Positions 1 through 9,600 of a stretch of DNA of 23,999 nt are shown here, piece by piece; position 1 is the first letter of the stretch, and every line of letters begins with the position of its first letter. Source of the stretch: a virus; IMG/VR virus record IMGVR_UViG_3300010885_011324, positions 1-23,999 of that record. One strand, 5' to 3'. The translations under genes and the position numbers were made by a program. Below the pieces are notes generated by a model that made no database searches, had not been told where the DNA came from, and was given only the letters and a program-made list of their open reading frames with translations.

Positions 1-334
1 AATGCGCTCTACGCATCTTCCGTAACTCCAGAGATGAACTACGATGATGTGGTGCGTGCAGCAGCTAAATACGATATAACACCTGAGCAAATTGCTATAG
101 CTAGAACTGCAAATGCCCCCGTAGCAGCCACAACCGCTACTGCCCCAGTAACTACAGCAGCCACAACCGCCACTGCTCCCGTAACCGCAGCTACAACCGC
201 CACTGCTCCCGCGCACACACAAGCAGAGGTCAATGCGCTCTACGCATCTTCCGTAACTCCAGAGATGAACTACGATGATGTGGTGCGTGCAGCAGCTAAA
301 TACGATATAACACCTGAGCAAATTGCTATAGCTA
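1..334 (+). repeat. Exact 103-bp direct repeat, period 231 bp
   Basis: Bases 1-103 and 232-334 are identical base for base and then diverge at once. The period of 231 bp is a whole number of codons (77), so the protein module repeats in frame. The first copy begins exactly at the window edge, so the repeat probably extends further left and there may be more copies. Between the copies lie three near-identical units of about 30-33 bp encoding AATTATAP. Confidence 0.92.
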
Positions 335-756
335 AGGCCGCAAACGCCCCCCAAACTAAAGCCCAAGCTGAACCCCAAGCTGAAGCCCAGTACACGGACT
401 ACTCAGAAAACCGTGCAAACGGTGGCCTCATACCTCACAAGGCTGCGGGTGGTTTTTTGGCTGCGGCAGGTGGGATTGCCAATCTTGGTTCGTATTCTGA
501 TGGTGGCAGGCTACTTCGCGGCCCCGGTGATGGTGTGTCTGACTCGATTCCTGCGACAATAGGTAGTCGGCAACCCGCTCGACTTGCCGATGGAGAATTT
601 GTTATACCTGCGCGTATTGTCTCTGAAATTGGTAATGGTTCCACGGAAGCTGGGGCGCGTAAACTTTACGCAATGATGGAACGCATCAAGAAAGCCCGTA
701 GTGCTACAAAAAACATAGCAGCTAATACCAAAGCTGATAGATATCTCCCTGCATAA
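1..756 (+). CDS. Phage virion-type protein with repeated modules, 5' end outside window
   Basis: The reading frame is open from base 1 (first visible residues NALYASS), so the gene begins to the left of the window; an ATG at 34 is internal. The 251 visible residues hold two copies of a module of about 34 residues (residues 1-34 and 78-111, core MNYDDVVRAAAKYDITPEQ). A linker of three AATTATAP units separates them. A Gly-rich C-terminal part follows, with GGLLPH-like glycines, then GPGDGVSDSIP and LADGEFVIPA, then a short Lys/Arg-rich helix. The GPGDG...LADGEFVIPA motif is one I recognise from the C-termini of many phage virion-associated proteins (tape-measure-like or internal proteins); its function is not known to me. 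It is the first of four co-directional genes; the next starts 9 bases after the stop. The exact role (tail, internal virion or connector) cannot be fixed from sequence. Confidence 0.8.
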   Translation, partial: NALYASSVTPEMNYDDVVRAAAKYDITPEQIAIARTANAPVAATTATAPVTTAATTATAPVTAATTATAPAHTQAEVNALYASSVTPEMNYDDVVRAAAKYDITPEQIAIAKAANAPQTKAQAEPQAEAQYTDYSENRANGGLIPHKAAGGFLAAAGGIANLGSYSDGGRLLRGPGDGVSDSIPATIGSRQPARLADGEFVIPARIVSEIGNGSTEAGARKLYAMMERIKKARSATKNIAANTKADRYLPA

Positions 757-765
757 GGACTAAAA

Positions 766-1863
766 ATGGCTACTGCTCTTACTAACACTGGTGATACCTC
801 TGCGTCTTCCCTAGGCACGCAAGGGGGGTCATCCTCCTCCAGCCTGTCCAACTGGGCGGCTCCATATGTGACTCAGATGCTTGGGCAAACTCAGGCTCTG
901 GGGGCAGCGCCGTATCAGGTGTACCAAGGCCCACAGACTGCTGGGCCATCTGCATTGCAGAGTAATGTGTTTAGTGGTCTAGGAAGCCTTTCATTCCCCA
1001 GCAATCTAGGCCAGAGCTTTAGTTCTCAAGGTGCATATAAACTCCCGCAGTTTGGTGCTTCTACAGCAATGCCATCAGGGGCGACAGCAACGACATTGCA
1101 AACTGATGCCGCTAAGCAAGCATACAGTCGCATGCAAGACCTTATTTCTGGGGGCAATGAGGCTGGTGCAAGGGACTTCTACAACACGAAGCAAAGAGAG
1201 CAGGGATTTAGTGATGCCGACTTTGCCAGCATATCGGGAAGTCCGTATAACGCTCAACAAATAGGCGCATGGAAGTCCCCTACTGGAACGGCTGGAGCAA
1301 CTACTTCGGGTGCAATGCAGGCTCCCCAGCAGCAAAATATTGCCCAGCAGTACATGAATCCGTATCTGCAATCGGTGCTAAACCCACAACTGCAAGACAT
1401 GCAACGGCAAGCTCAGATTGCACAACAGGCAAGGAACGCACAGCAAGTAGGAGCCGGGGCATTTGGTTCCCGTGGGGATGTGGCTAATGCTGCAGCGCAA
1501 AGTGATTTGATGCGTGAGCTAAACAGGACTGTCGGCACTGGGTACTCCAACGCATACGATAAGGGTATGCAGCAGTTCAACACGGAGCAGGGGCAGGCTG
1601 CTGGTCTTACGAATCTGATGGCCCAGCAAGGTGCAGTACAGCAGGGTATGGAGCAGCAGGGTGTTACCGCCGACTACAACGAGTTCTTGGCCCAACGGGA
1701 TTACCCGCAGAAGATGTTGCAGTTCCAGCAGTCAATGCTTCAAGGACTACCGATTTCCACAGTGACTAATACCGCTGCACAGCCATCAGCTCTAGGGCAA
1801 GCAACGCAAACTATTGGTGGGCTGACTGCTCTGTACGACTTGTACAACAAAATAACAAAATAA
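766..1863 (+). CDS. Gln/Ala-rich phage virion-type protein
   Basis: 365 residues. The start is supported by AAGGA seven bases before the ATG, overlapping the stop of the upstream gene. The N-terminus is Ser/Thr-rich (residues 1-30). The central and C-terminal parts are rich in Gln, Ala and Met, with a helical segment from about residue 195 (QQYMNPYLQSVLNPQL), then VGAGAFGSRGD and a repeated GMQQF / GMEQQG pattern. I recognise YMNPYLQxVLxPQL followed by GAFGxR as a conserved signature in a family of uncharacterised phage proteins encoded near the tail or internal virion genes. It has no signal peptide or membrane segment and no enzymatic motif. Predicted role: structural or internal virion component (inference from position, composition and family resemblance). 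Confidence 0.75.
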   Translation: MATALTNTGDTSASSLGTQGGSSSSSLSNWAAPYVTQMLGQTQALGAAPYQVYQGPQTAGPSALQSNVFSGLGSLSFPSNLGQSFSSQGAYKLPQFGASTAMPSGATATTLQTDAAKQAYSRMQDLISGGNEAGARDFYNTKQREQGFSDADFASISGSPYNAQQIGAWKSPTGTAGATTSGAMQAPQQQNIAQQYMNPYLQSVLNPQLQDMQRQAQIAQQARNAQQVGAGAFGSRGDVANAAAQSDLMRELNRTVGTGYSNAYDKGMQQFNTEQGQAAGLTNLMAQQGAVQQGMEQQGVTADYNEFLAQRDYPQKMLQFQQSMLQGLPISTVTNTAAQPSALGQATQTIGGLTALYDLYNKITK

Positions 1864-1890
1864 CAAAAAAAGATTAACAGGTTTCTAATC

Positions 1891-3660
1891 ATGCTACAAC
1901 CAAATCTCATTCAAATGCAGCAGAAACTTAGTCTGCTGCCGCCGACTCCCGAGTCGTTGCAATACCTGACTGCAGCTTCGCAGGGGATGAATACTGCTGT
2001 ACCGCCGTATCTTGCGCTTATGCGTATGAATGAGATTAAGCGGGACATGGAGATGGGTGGCCCACAAGCAGCGCCGCCGACTGAACCAATGAACGAGAGT
2101 TTGCCTAAGCAACTTTCTCAACAAATGGGGTTAGCTGCGCTACAAAAGGGGCGTGCAGGTCAAGCTCAAGAGCAGATGATGAAGCAGGGTATGGCTGCTC
2201 CCCAACCCGTACCTCCCGGTGTACCACAACCAGAATCCCAAGAACCTGAGATGGCTGCGGGTGGTGGACTGATGGGACTGCCCGTTGACTCACGCATGTT
2301 TGACTACGGCGGCGGTGGAATAGTGTCGTTTAAAGGAGGCTCCGAGGACGCTGTAGAAGAAAAGGGTGTTGGCTTGAAAGACCTACGCGCCGCATTAATG
2401 AAGCGACTGGGTATTACAGAGTATGAACCTCCAGAAAAAGACCCTGCAAGAGCTCAAGTAGCGGCACAAGCAGCCGCCGCCGCTTCACCAGAAGTCCCAG
2501 TTATTGCTACACCAGCTACAGCATTGGCAGCGTCAACAGCAGTTTCCCCGGCAGCACCCCCAGTAGCACCCCCAGTAGCACCCGCACCTGCACTTAAACC
2601 CATGTCGGGGGCTACGGATGCCGCTAGCCTTGCATTGTATAACCAAATGTTGGAGCAGTACGGCAAGTTAGCTGCAGTCGAACCCCCGAAGCAACGGAGC
2701 CTAGAAGCTATTCGACAAGAACGCATGTTGGGAGAGGATTATGGTATAGCCGCAGGGCCACAAGGTGCAGAATACCTTACTGGGCTGGAGAAAGCCCGTG
2801 TTGCTAGGGAAGCAGAGTCCACTAAGCAACGTGGGGAGGAGAAGTCTAGGACGCTCCGTGATTTGTCACAGGCTTTGATCGCTGGTGGGCAAGCTACCCG
2901 TGGGCAAAAGGGCATCGGTAGTCTGTTTGGTGGTATCGGAACTTCGCTAAATAAATCTGCTGAAGCTGCTGCTATGCGAGAACAAGGCTTGCGTGAACAG
3001 ACGCTGAAGCAAAACGAACTGATGAATGAAGCACAATACAAAGTGCAGGAACTTCGTCGCGCCCAACTCTCTGGAGATGTGGCTGCTGTTCAGAAAGCTG
3101 ACGCCGAATTTGCTAAGATCGCCGAGAACCTTAATGTATCCAAAGCCACACTTCTCGGGCACTTTGCTACGGGTATTACGGGGTTGATGGGTCGGGAAGC
3201 GGCGGCAGCGGCAGCGGAGTACAACGCAGATAGAAGGTTCGACGATGCACGTGCGCGAGCAGTCGAAGCCGCAAATAAACAAACATCTCCGGATAAACAA
3301 ATAGCAGGTATTGCGGCGAAATTAAAAGAAGATAATCCGGGATGGTCTGAAGCTACAATAACGAGTGAAGCGATTAAACAATATTTGCGCATGAAAGCCG
3401 CAGGGATGCCGGGAGTTGAAGCTAAAATTGAGTCAACAAAGGATACCGAAGCAAAAAAACGCGCTACAGCTAGACTAACTACGGATGCTGCGTATCTACA
3501 AGCGGTAAGAAAAGGGGATGCAGCGGCGCAGGCAGCTAGGAGAGCGGTAATTTTCGCCGAAGAGGGCGTACCAGTAACACCTATAAACATTGCTGCCCCT
3601 GCCCCAGATGCTGGTAACGCACCTCCTCCCCCTCCCGGATATAACCGCGTACCCCAATAA
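1891..3660 (+). CDS. Large helical phage virion-type protein with Pro/Ala linker
   Basis: 589 residues. The ATG at 1891 lies 27 bases after the previous stop, with only a weak AACAGG upstream. The first 130 residues are Met/Gln-rich. They are followed by a Gly-rich motif of the form GGGLMGLPVDSRMFDYGGGGIVSF (about residues 124-148), which I recognise as recurrent in uncharacterised phage proteins of this gene neighbourhood. Residues about 190-250 are an Ala/Pro linker (PPVAPPVAP), encoded in part by a 12-bp tandem repeat. Residues about 290-460 are a long charged helix or coiled coil rich in Ala, Glu, Lys and Arg, with a short Gly-rich insertion (GSLFGGIGTSL). The C-terminus is disordered and proline-rich (APPPPPGYN). 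The stop and the next ATG overlap as TAATG, so the giant gene downstream is probably translated by coupling. Function unknown; an internal or ejected virion protein is the most likely reading. Confidence 0.75.
   Translation: MLQPNLIQMQQKLSLLPPTPESLQYLTAASQGMNTAVPPYLALMRMNEIKRDMEMGGPQAAPPTEPMNESLPKQLSQQMGLAALQKGRAGQAQEQMMKQGMAAPQPVPPGVPQPESQEPEMAAGGGLMGLPVDSRMFDYGGGGIVSFKGGSEDAVEEKGVGLKDLRAALMKRLGITEYEPPEKDPARAQVAAQAAAAASPEVPVIATPATALAASTAVSPAAPPVAPPVAPAPALKPMSGATDAASLALYNQMLEQYGKLAAVEPPKQRSLEAIRQERMLGEDYGIAAGPQGAEYLTGLEKARVAREAESTKQRGEEKSRTLRDLSQALIAGGQATRGQKGIGSLFGGIGTSLNKSAEAAAMREQGLREQTLKQNELMNEAQYKVQELRRAQLSGDVAAVQKADAEFAKIAENLNVSKATLLGHFATGITGLMGREAAAAAAEYNADRRFDDARARAVEAANKQTSPDKQIAGIAAKLKEDNPGWSEATITSEAIKQYLRMKAAGMPGVEAKIESTKDTEAKKRATARLTTDAAYLQAVRKGDAAAQAARRAVIFAEEGVPVTPINIAAPAPDAGNAPPPPPGYNRVPQ
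2553..2583 (+). repeat. 12-bp tandem repeat in Pro/Ala linker
   Basis: Two perfect copies of AGCACCCCCAGT (2553-2564 and 2565-2576) followed by a seven-base partial copy. In frame, the unit adds four residues per copy to the linker of the 589-residue protein. Confidence 0.85.
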
Positions 3661-6600
3661 TGGCTCTTCAAATAGCTACCAACCCTGACACTGGGGCAAG
3701 TGTTGCTTTAGTCGGCAATGAGTGGAAACCTATTGCGCAAACAGCAGTTAACCCTGCGGGGACTAAAGCCTATTTAATAGGCAATCAATGGTTGGTGGAT
3801 GAAGCAATCACTGCCCCCGTTGCGGCTCCCGTTGCGGCTCCCGTTGCGGCTCCCGTTGCGGCTCCCGTTGCTCCAGTAGTTAAACCTCCCCGTGCTCCAT
3901 TAGTAGCGGAGGGCGCTCCAACCGATGAGTTCTCAGCAATGATGGCGGGAGCAGCGGAGCCACCTACTCCTACGGGCGGCTCGATATTTGAGCGTGGTAT
4001 AAAGATGGAACCGCCACAGGAAGATGCGGAGCTAAACCGTCTGACTATGTTGCAAAGCACAAGTCCGGGATCGGTCATGTTTACCGCTGGGCGAGGAAAA
4101 GAAAAGGCAGATGCTGCAATAGCGCAAGGCACTGCAATGCTTGCTAGGGATCAGGCAGTCCAAGAACAACTAGCAGTTATTGCCAAACGAGTAGATGCTG
4201 CTAAGCGCGAACGCCTACAACAAGCCGCCGCCCAAGAAGGTCTTACTGCTCTTGCTAAAGACATTCCGCTTAAACTTGCTCAGGGTATTGTAGGTCTTGG
4301 TGAAGCCTATGTAGGTATAGAAGATATTATTACTGGGGGCGTTGCTGGCAAAGTATTAAAGGGCATGGGGTACGACCCGAAGAGTACTAATGAATTTATA
4401 CAGGGGTTTCAGTCAGCAACTTCAAGGACTCAAGAGCAAGCAGTTGCGGATGCTCAAGGTTTTCTTAATACCACCGCTGCATTACTTATTAATCCCGTTG
4501 CACTGCTAGGTAGTGTAGTTGAGTCCTTGCCGGGGACAGTCCTTGCCGGGGGCGCAGGGGGCAAACTTGTACGGTTTATTGCTGATAAAGCAATACTAGA
4601 GGCAAAAACTCTGGGGCTTACTGGGGCTAGAGCAGAAAAGTTTATAGCAGATAAAGTTAAAGAAAAAATACCGCAGATAGCTTTAGCGGGGGGTGCTGCC
4701 GAAGGTACTCAAACTATGGGGTCAACAGCAGAAGCTGGTAGGCAGGCGGGTAAAGATTGGAATCAGTATGTATTACCTGCTATTGCTGCTGGTTTAGGGA
4801 CTACTGCAATCGGCGCAGTTTCGGGTAGGGTTGCAGCAAAGTTAGGTATTGGAGACGTAGAAACTAATATTGCTGCTAGATCACAGGGAATTAAGGGCAT
4901 TGGGGTTGGTGAAGGCCCGTTTGTAACTAAATTTTTTAAAGAAATAGCTAAGGAAGGTTTCCTAGAAGAACTGCCACAGTCCGCGCAGGAACAGGTATTT
5001 CAGAATCTTGCAACTGGCAGACCTTGGGATGAAGGTGTAGATAAAGCCGCTGCACAGGGGTTGATGGCTGGTATAGCTATGGCAGGGGGGCATTCTGCTG
5101 GGTTAGAGGCGTTAAAAAGAACTTCCACATTTGTTGAAAGTTTTGCTAAACCACTAACCGCAGAACAACTTGCTAGGCAAAAGGGATTTCTTAGACCTGA
5201 AGCAAGGGAAGAACAAGCTCCTCCTCCACCTCCCCCACCGTCTGGCCGTGTAGAGCCGACTGGGTTTACTGGTACGTTGCCTACTGAAGATCGTGCAGAG
5301 CCGACCACTCAATATGTTCCCGGATTTACTAGTGCGCAACCCCCGCTTGATTCTCGTAGGGAGCCAAAACTAACAGGTGATATAGCTACGCCACGAACAG
5401 AGGATCAGGCAATTGCTGATCTGGACGCACTAGCAAGGCAGGAGGAAGAAGATGAACGCCGAAAATCAGAGGAGGGCGCTGGACTTGTCCCCGGAGCAGG
5501 TGTCGCTGGCATTTCAGATACTGTCGGGGCAGTCCCCGAAGGAAGCACATCTACTGAACCAACTGGGGGAGTGGGAGTGGCGGATACTAGCCAGCCTTCT
5601 ACTGACGTTGGAGTTGGAAAAAAACAGCAGCCAGATACATTAACACCGGAAAAAACACAGGAAGAATACAAAGCTGAAGTACAAAAGTTAGCTAATGAAG
5701 CTCAGGCGTTGGGGGGCAATCCCGGCTTTATAGCTGGAATGCTGATTAATGCAGCGCCTATGAGCAAGACGCTAATACAGCAAAGCACTATTGATTTTTA
5801 TAAAGATAGAGTAGATAAACTACGAGCAGCAAAAACAGAGGGTGGAAAACAGCAAGAGCCAATATCTCTCCGTTCATATTTAGCTCCCGTAATTTCCAGT
5901 ATGGGTAAAACCGTTACTGCGTTTTACGATAGTATTATGGGCGAAGCTCAACCCGCAACACCTCTAACGGAGAGGGAAAAAGCCATTCATTTTACTTTAC
6001 AGAATGTTAATGGGCATATAGCCAAGCTCCAAGAAGCATTGCGTAACGCTAATGATCCTACCATTGGCATGGAAAAAGGTACCGCTGAATATGCGGCCAC
6101 ACTAGCTACGGCTCCCTCTCATATTCGGGAAATGCATAGTAGCATTTCATCTATTGCAGGATTAGGGTCTAGGTTTATTAATCAAGCGTTAGCAGAAACA
6201 AAGGGATATAAACGTAGTAATCCCGCTGCAACATTAAAAACTTATGACGAAATTAATAAAGAGATTAGCTTAGAACTTCCGAAAGCCGTAGCACCAAAAG
6301 CCCCAGAAGCTCCAAAAGCACCGAAAGCTCCAAAAGCACCGAAAGCTCCAAAAGCCAAAGCCCCAGAAGCACCGAAAGCTCCAGAAGCCAAAGCGCCAAA
6401 AGCAGTAGAACCCGCTGAGCCAACTGAGGAAGAAATAGATAAGGTAGAAGAAGCACGGCAGACACAAGCTGAAGCGGATGTAGATAGTGGCCCTATTGGT
6501 AAAGCAATAGATCGTATTGAGACGGAAGATCGCGTCGAGACTAAGGCGCAAATAAAGGCACTTGCCAGACAGCTAGAAAAAAATGGGGTGCTGGATGACA

Positions 6601-9600
6601 TCAGCACTGTGCTAGAAGTTATCAGTGATCGGGAACAGGATGCAGGGGATGCACTAAGCGAACTAAGTAGTCTGCTGGACGAAGCAAGAGACAATGCTAT
6701 CTCTGAGCGGCTTGACGAATTAGAAAGCGAAGCTGAAGAAGAAAAAGAAGCCGCTAAGCTACCACTTGCTGAGTCCCTTACACCGAAACCGCCGAAGGAC
6801 GCAACGCCCTATTACGGCTCTTCTGAGATAGATGCCGTTGGTAAAAAGATTACAAAAGCTGCTGAGAATATTCTTTCGGGTTTTATGGTCGGCGATAGCG
6901 TGCGTTTTGGCAATATTCCCGGCATAGTTGTCGGGGTAGAAGGGGACTACGTTAAGTTTCACGCCGACAGCAGCACAAACCCAAAGGCGTATACCAGAGT
7001 ACCTAGCAAGAATGTAACTCTCATATCGCGGCCCGATACTGCATCTACAGCAGCAGCATCTAAATCCACCGACCAAGATAAGAAATTTGGGAAAGAGAAG
7101 GGCGAGTTAGTCGCAGACATGCCGGGGCTTATTCAGTTGCTCGGCGCTAACATGTATGCCTCTGACCTTGCAAGCGTGTCAATTAAAGAACTACTACAGA
7201 ATGCATTCGATGCCGTTAAGGGTGCAACATCAAATTTAAAAGATGCCCCGCTGTATAAATCGGGCAATATACATATCACTATTAACCGTGTTACTCGGAC
7301 TATTACGATTACAGATGATGGCCGGGGTATGACCCCCGAGATTGTACGAAAAGCATTTTTTACTGTAGCTGGTTCGGATAAGTCCGACCTCCCCCCAAGT
7401 TTGCGCAGTGGCGGTTTGGGCTTAGCAAAGATGGGGTTTATGTTGGGTTCGGAACGATTGGTTCTGGATACTGTACGAGATGGAGTACGAACAACGGTAA
7501 ATGCTACGGCTACAGAGATTGCTAACAGCAACTGGGAAACTAATAAAACTCCAGCGCCAAAAAATGAACACGGTACGTCAGTTACTGTTACCATACCAAA
7601 CTCATATATCGACCCTAAGACCGGGGATAGCAGAGATATTTATTTTCCGTATTCTATTGGCAGCATCAGACCTTTACAGCAGCCATTAATCGGCCCTGTT
7701 GCTGTGACCGTGGCGTATACTGGTCGCAGTACAGAAACTGAAGTGCTACCTATGGGGCTTAATTTCCCCGCAGATAGATACCAAAAATTAAAAATTAATT
7801 TTGATTGGGGTAGTGCAGATATATATTACGGAATAGAGCGTAAGGAGAATCCAGAACATAAAGTGCTATCTAGCGGCGTGTATCAGTTTTCTACACAATT
7901 TAATGTAACGCAGTCTGAAGTAATACCTTATGATATTATTGTAAATGTACTCCCTGATGTAGAAGCAAAGCACCCTGATTATCCATTTGAAAATAGTCGT
8001 GAACGATTTAAAGGCCGACTGGAAAATGATGTAACAGCGTTGTCGGCTTATCTTGCGCAGATTGCTCAAGGGTATGCACGGGAAGAACTAAAAGAAAACT
8101 TTAAGAGTATTGTCACCCTTCCTCGGATAGAAGCGGGGCAAGAGATAGCAGACCTTAGCAACAAGCTAAAGATAGCATTTGATAAAACGGGCGGGAAAAG
8201 GGAAACAACAACAAAACTGCCACCGTTGCCTACAGAGGTCAAGATTACAGGACAGGTTGTCACGGATACAAAAGGTAAAGTTGTAGTTGACATGCGAGAA
8301 GAAGAGATCAGAAAACGGGAGAAGCAGAAAGAAAGTACCTTCACCGCTGAGACAGAAGCTGCAAAAAAGGAACAGTTCATGCTGCAGATGCAGCAAGACC
8401 CTGCGCTTCCTATCTATCACAACAATACTAATGTAGATTATCTTGCCATAGGTCGCCCGTATGGGGAACCCGAAAAGTTTTTCGCAGAGTTAGGCACGGT
8501 ATTTGTAGAGATGCGCGAGGCTCTAGCAAAAAGCGGCATGTATGGGTATGATGTTTTAAAGCCAGAAAATTCATTCTTTGCGGGTATCTCCATAGATAGG
8601 GGGCACGGCGGTATCCATATAAAAGTACCGTACAAAGCGATGATGCTTAACCCTTTCTACGATTGGGGCGCAACATCATTGTTTGGTGTACGCGAAAATT
8701 TCTGGGAGACTACGACCCATGAGCTAGCGCATACGGGAGATATGAGTCACGGTGTTGGGCATAACACTCAAATGGCAAAGGTACGGCAGTATCTTGCGGA
8801 GGAGGGATTGCTAGACTACTTCCGTGATGCCATGCTAGATATCTTAGTTCGGCACGAATCAACATTCACTGCAATGAGGGAAGCATATGGGAAGTCAACA
8901 ACAAAAAATACTGGCAAGTCTCTTGAAGACTACGGAAAAGGTTCCGCCAGCGCATCGGATGGAAGCATTGGAGATGGGGGCCAAGACGCATTGGGTTCTA
9001 TACAAACAGGAGAACGACTTGGAGGGAATGAACCTATACGCCCCAGTCCTCCAATTGATACAACAAGCGAAGTCGGTGAAGGAACTGGAAAAAGCGATAT
9101 AACCCCTAAGGCGCAGGCTGGCACACCCATTGTAGGTCTGCACCCATCAGTTTCAAAGGCAATTAGCGCCAATAACATTACGGGGGCGCTCCGTGCGTTG
9201 GCGCAGAACACATCAGGCTTAGCATCTGAGCTTGCTGCACGCCTAGCAGAACTTAATCTGCCTACAATCATCGGATTTAACAATGCCCGTGAGTTGATAC
9301 GCAGGCACATAGACAATAAAACTACCCAGCAGCAGATTCGGCTTTTCTCCTATGTGAACCTCATGTATCCTGAGGTATACAACAAATACTTTAAGACGTA
9401 CAACCAAGGCGATAGTCTTGAAAAGGTATACGAGGGTCTGCAAGAACTGGAGAAGGGTAACTACAATCTTGCCCCGGTCAATACTGAATTTGGTTCGGTG
9501 TACGGCATATACACTAAAGCACTGACGGGACTTACTGCGCCGGGGTTCTTTGTTCCTGATTTGGATAGCATAGCAATTACCCCAAATAAGACGTTGGGCA

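Noticed and set aside
1031-1487. Two further plus-strand ORFs (1031-1264, 1269-1487) inside the 365-residue gene
   Set aside because: Atypical composition (runs of His, Cys, Trp), no ribosome-binding site; shadows of the Gln-rich frame.
1872-1890. Small inverted repeat GATTA...TAATC around the start of the 589-residue gene
   Set aside because: Only five pairs, AT-rich; likely chance.
3090-3671. 193-codon antisense ORF in the 589-residue gene
   Set aside because: Its Ser/Ala/Phe-rich composition is the complement of an Ala/Glu-rich coiled coil; no start signal.
6242-6694. 150-codon antisense ORF rich in Ala, Phe, Gly and Ser
   Set aside because: It is the reverse reading of the Lys-Ala-Pro repeat, whose codons leave no stops on the other strand; the product is pure low complexity.
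7501-7689. 62-codon +1 frame ORF over the ATPase domain
   Set aside because: The giant frame is strongly conserved-looking here (GHKL motifs), the ORF has no good Shine-Dalgarno site and its product looks random.
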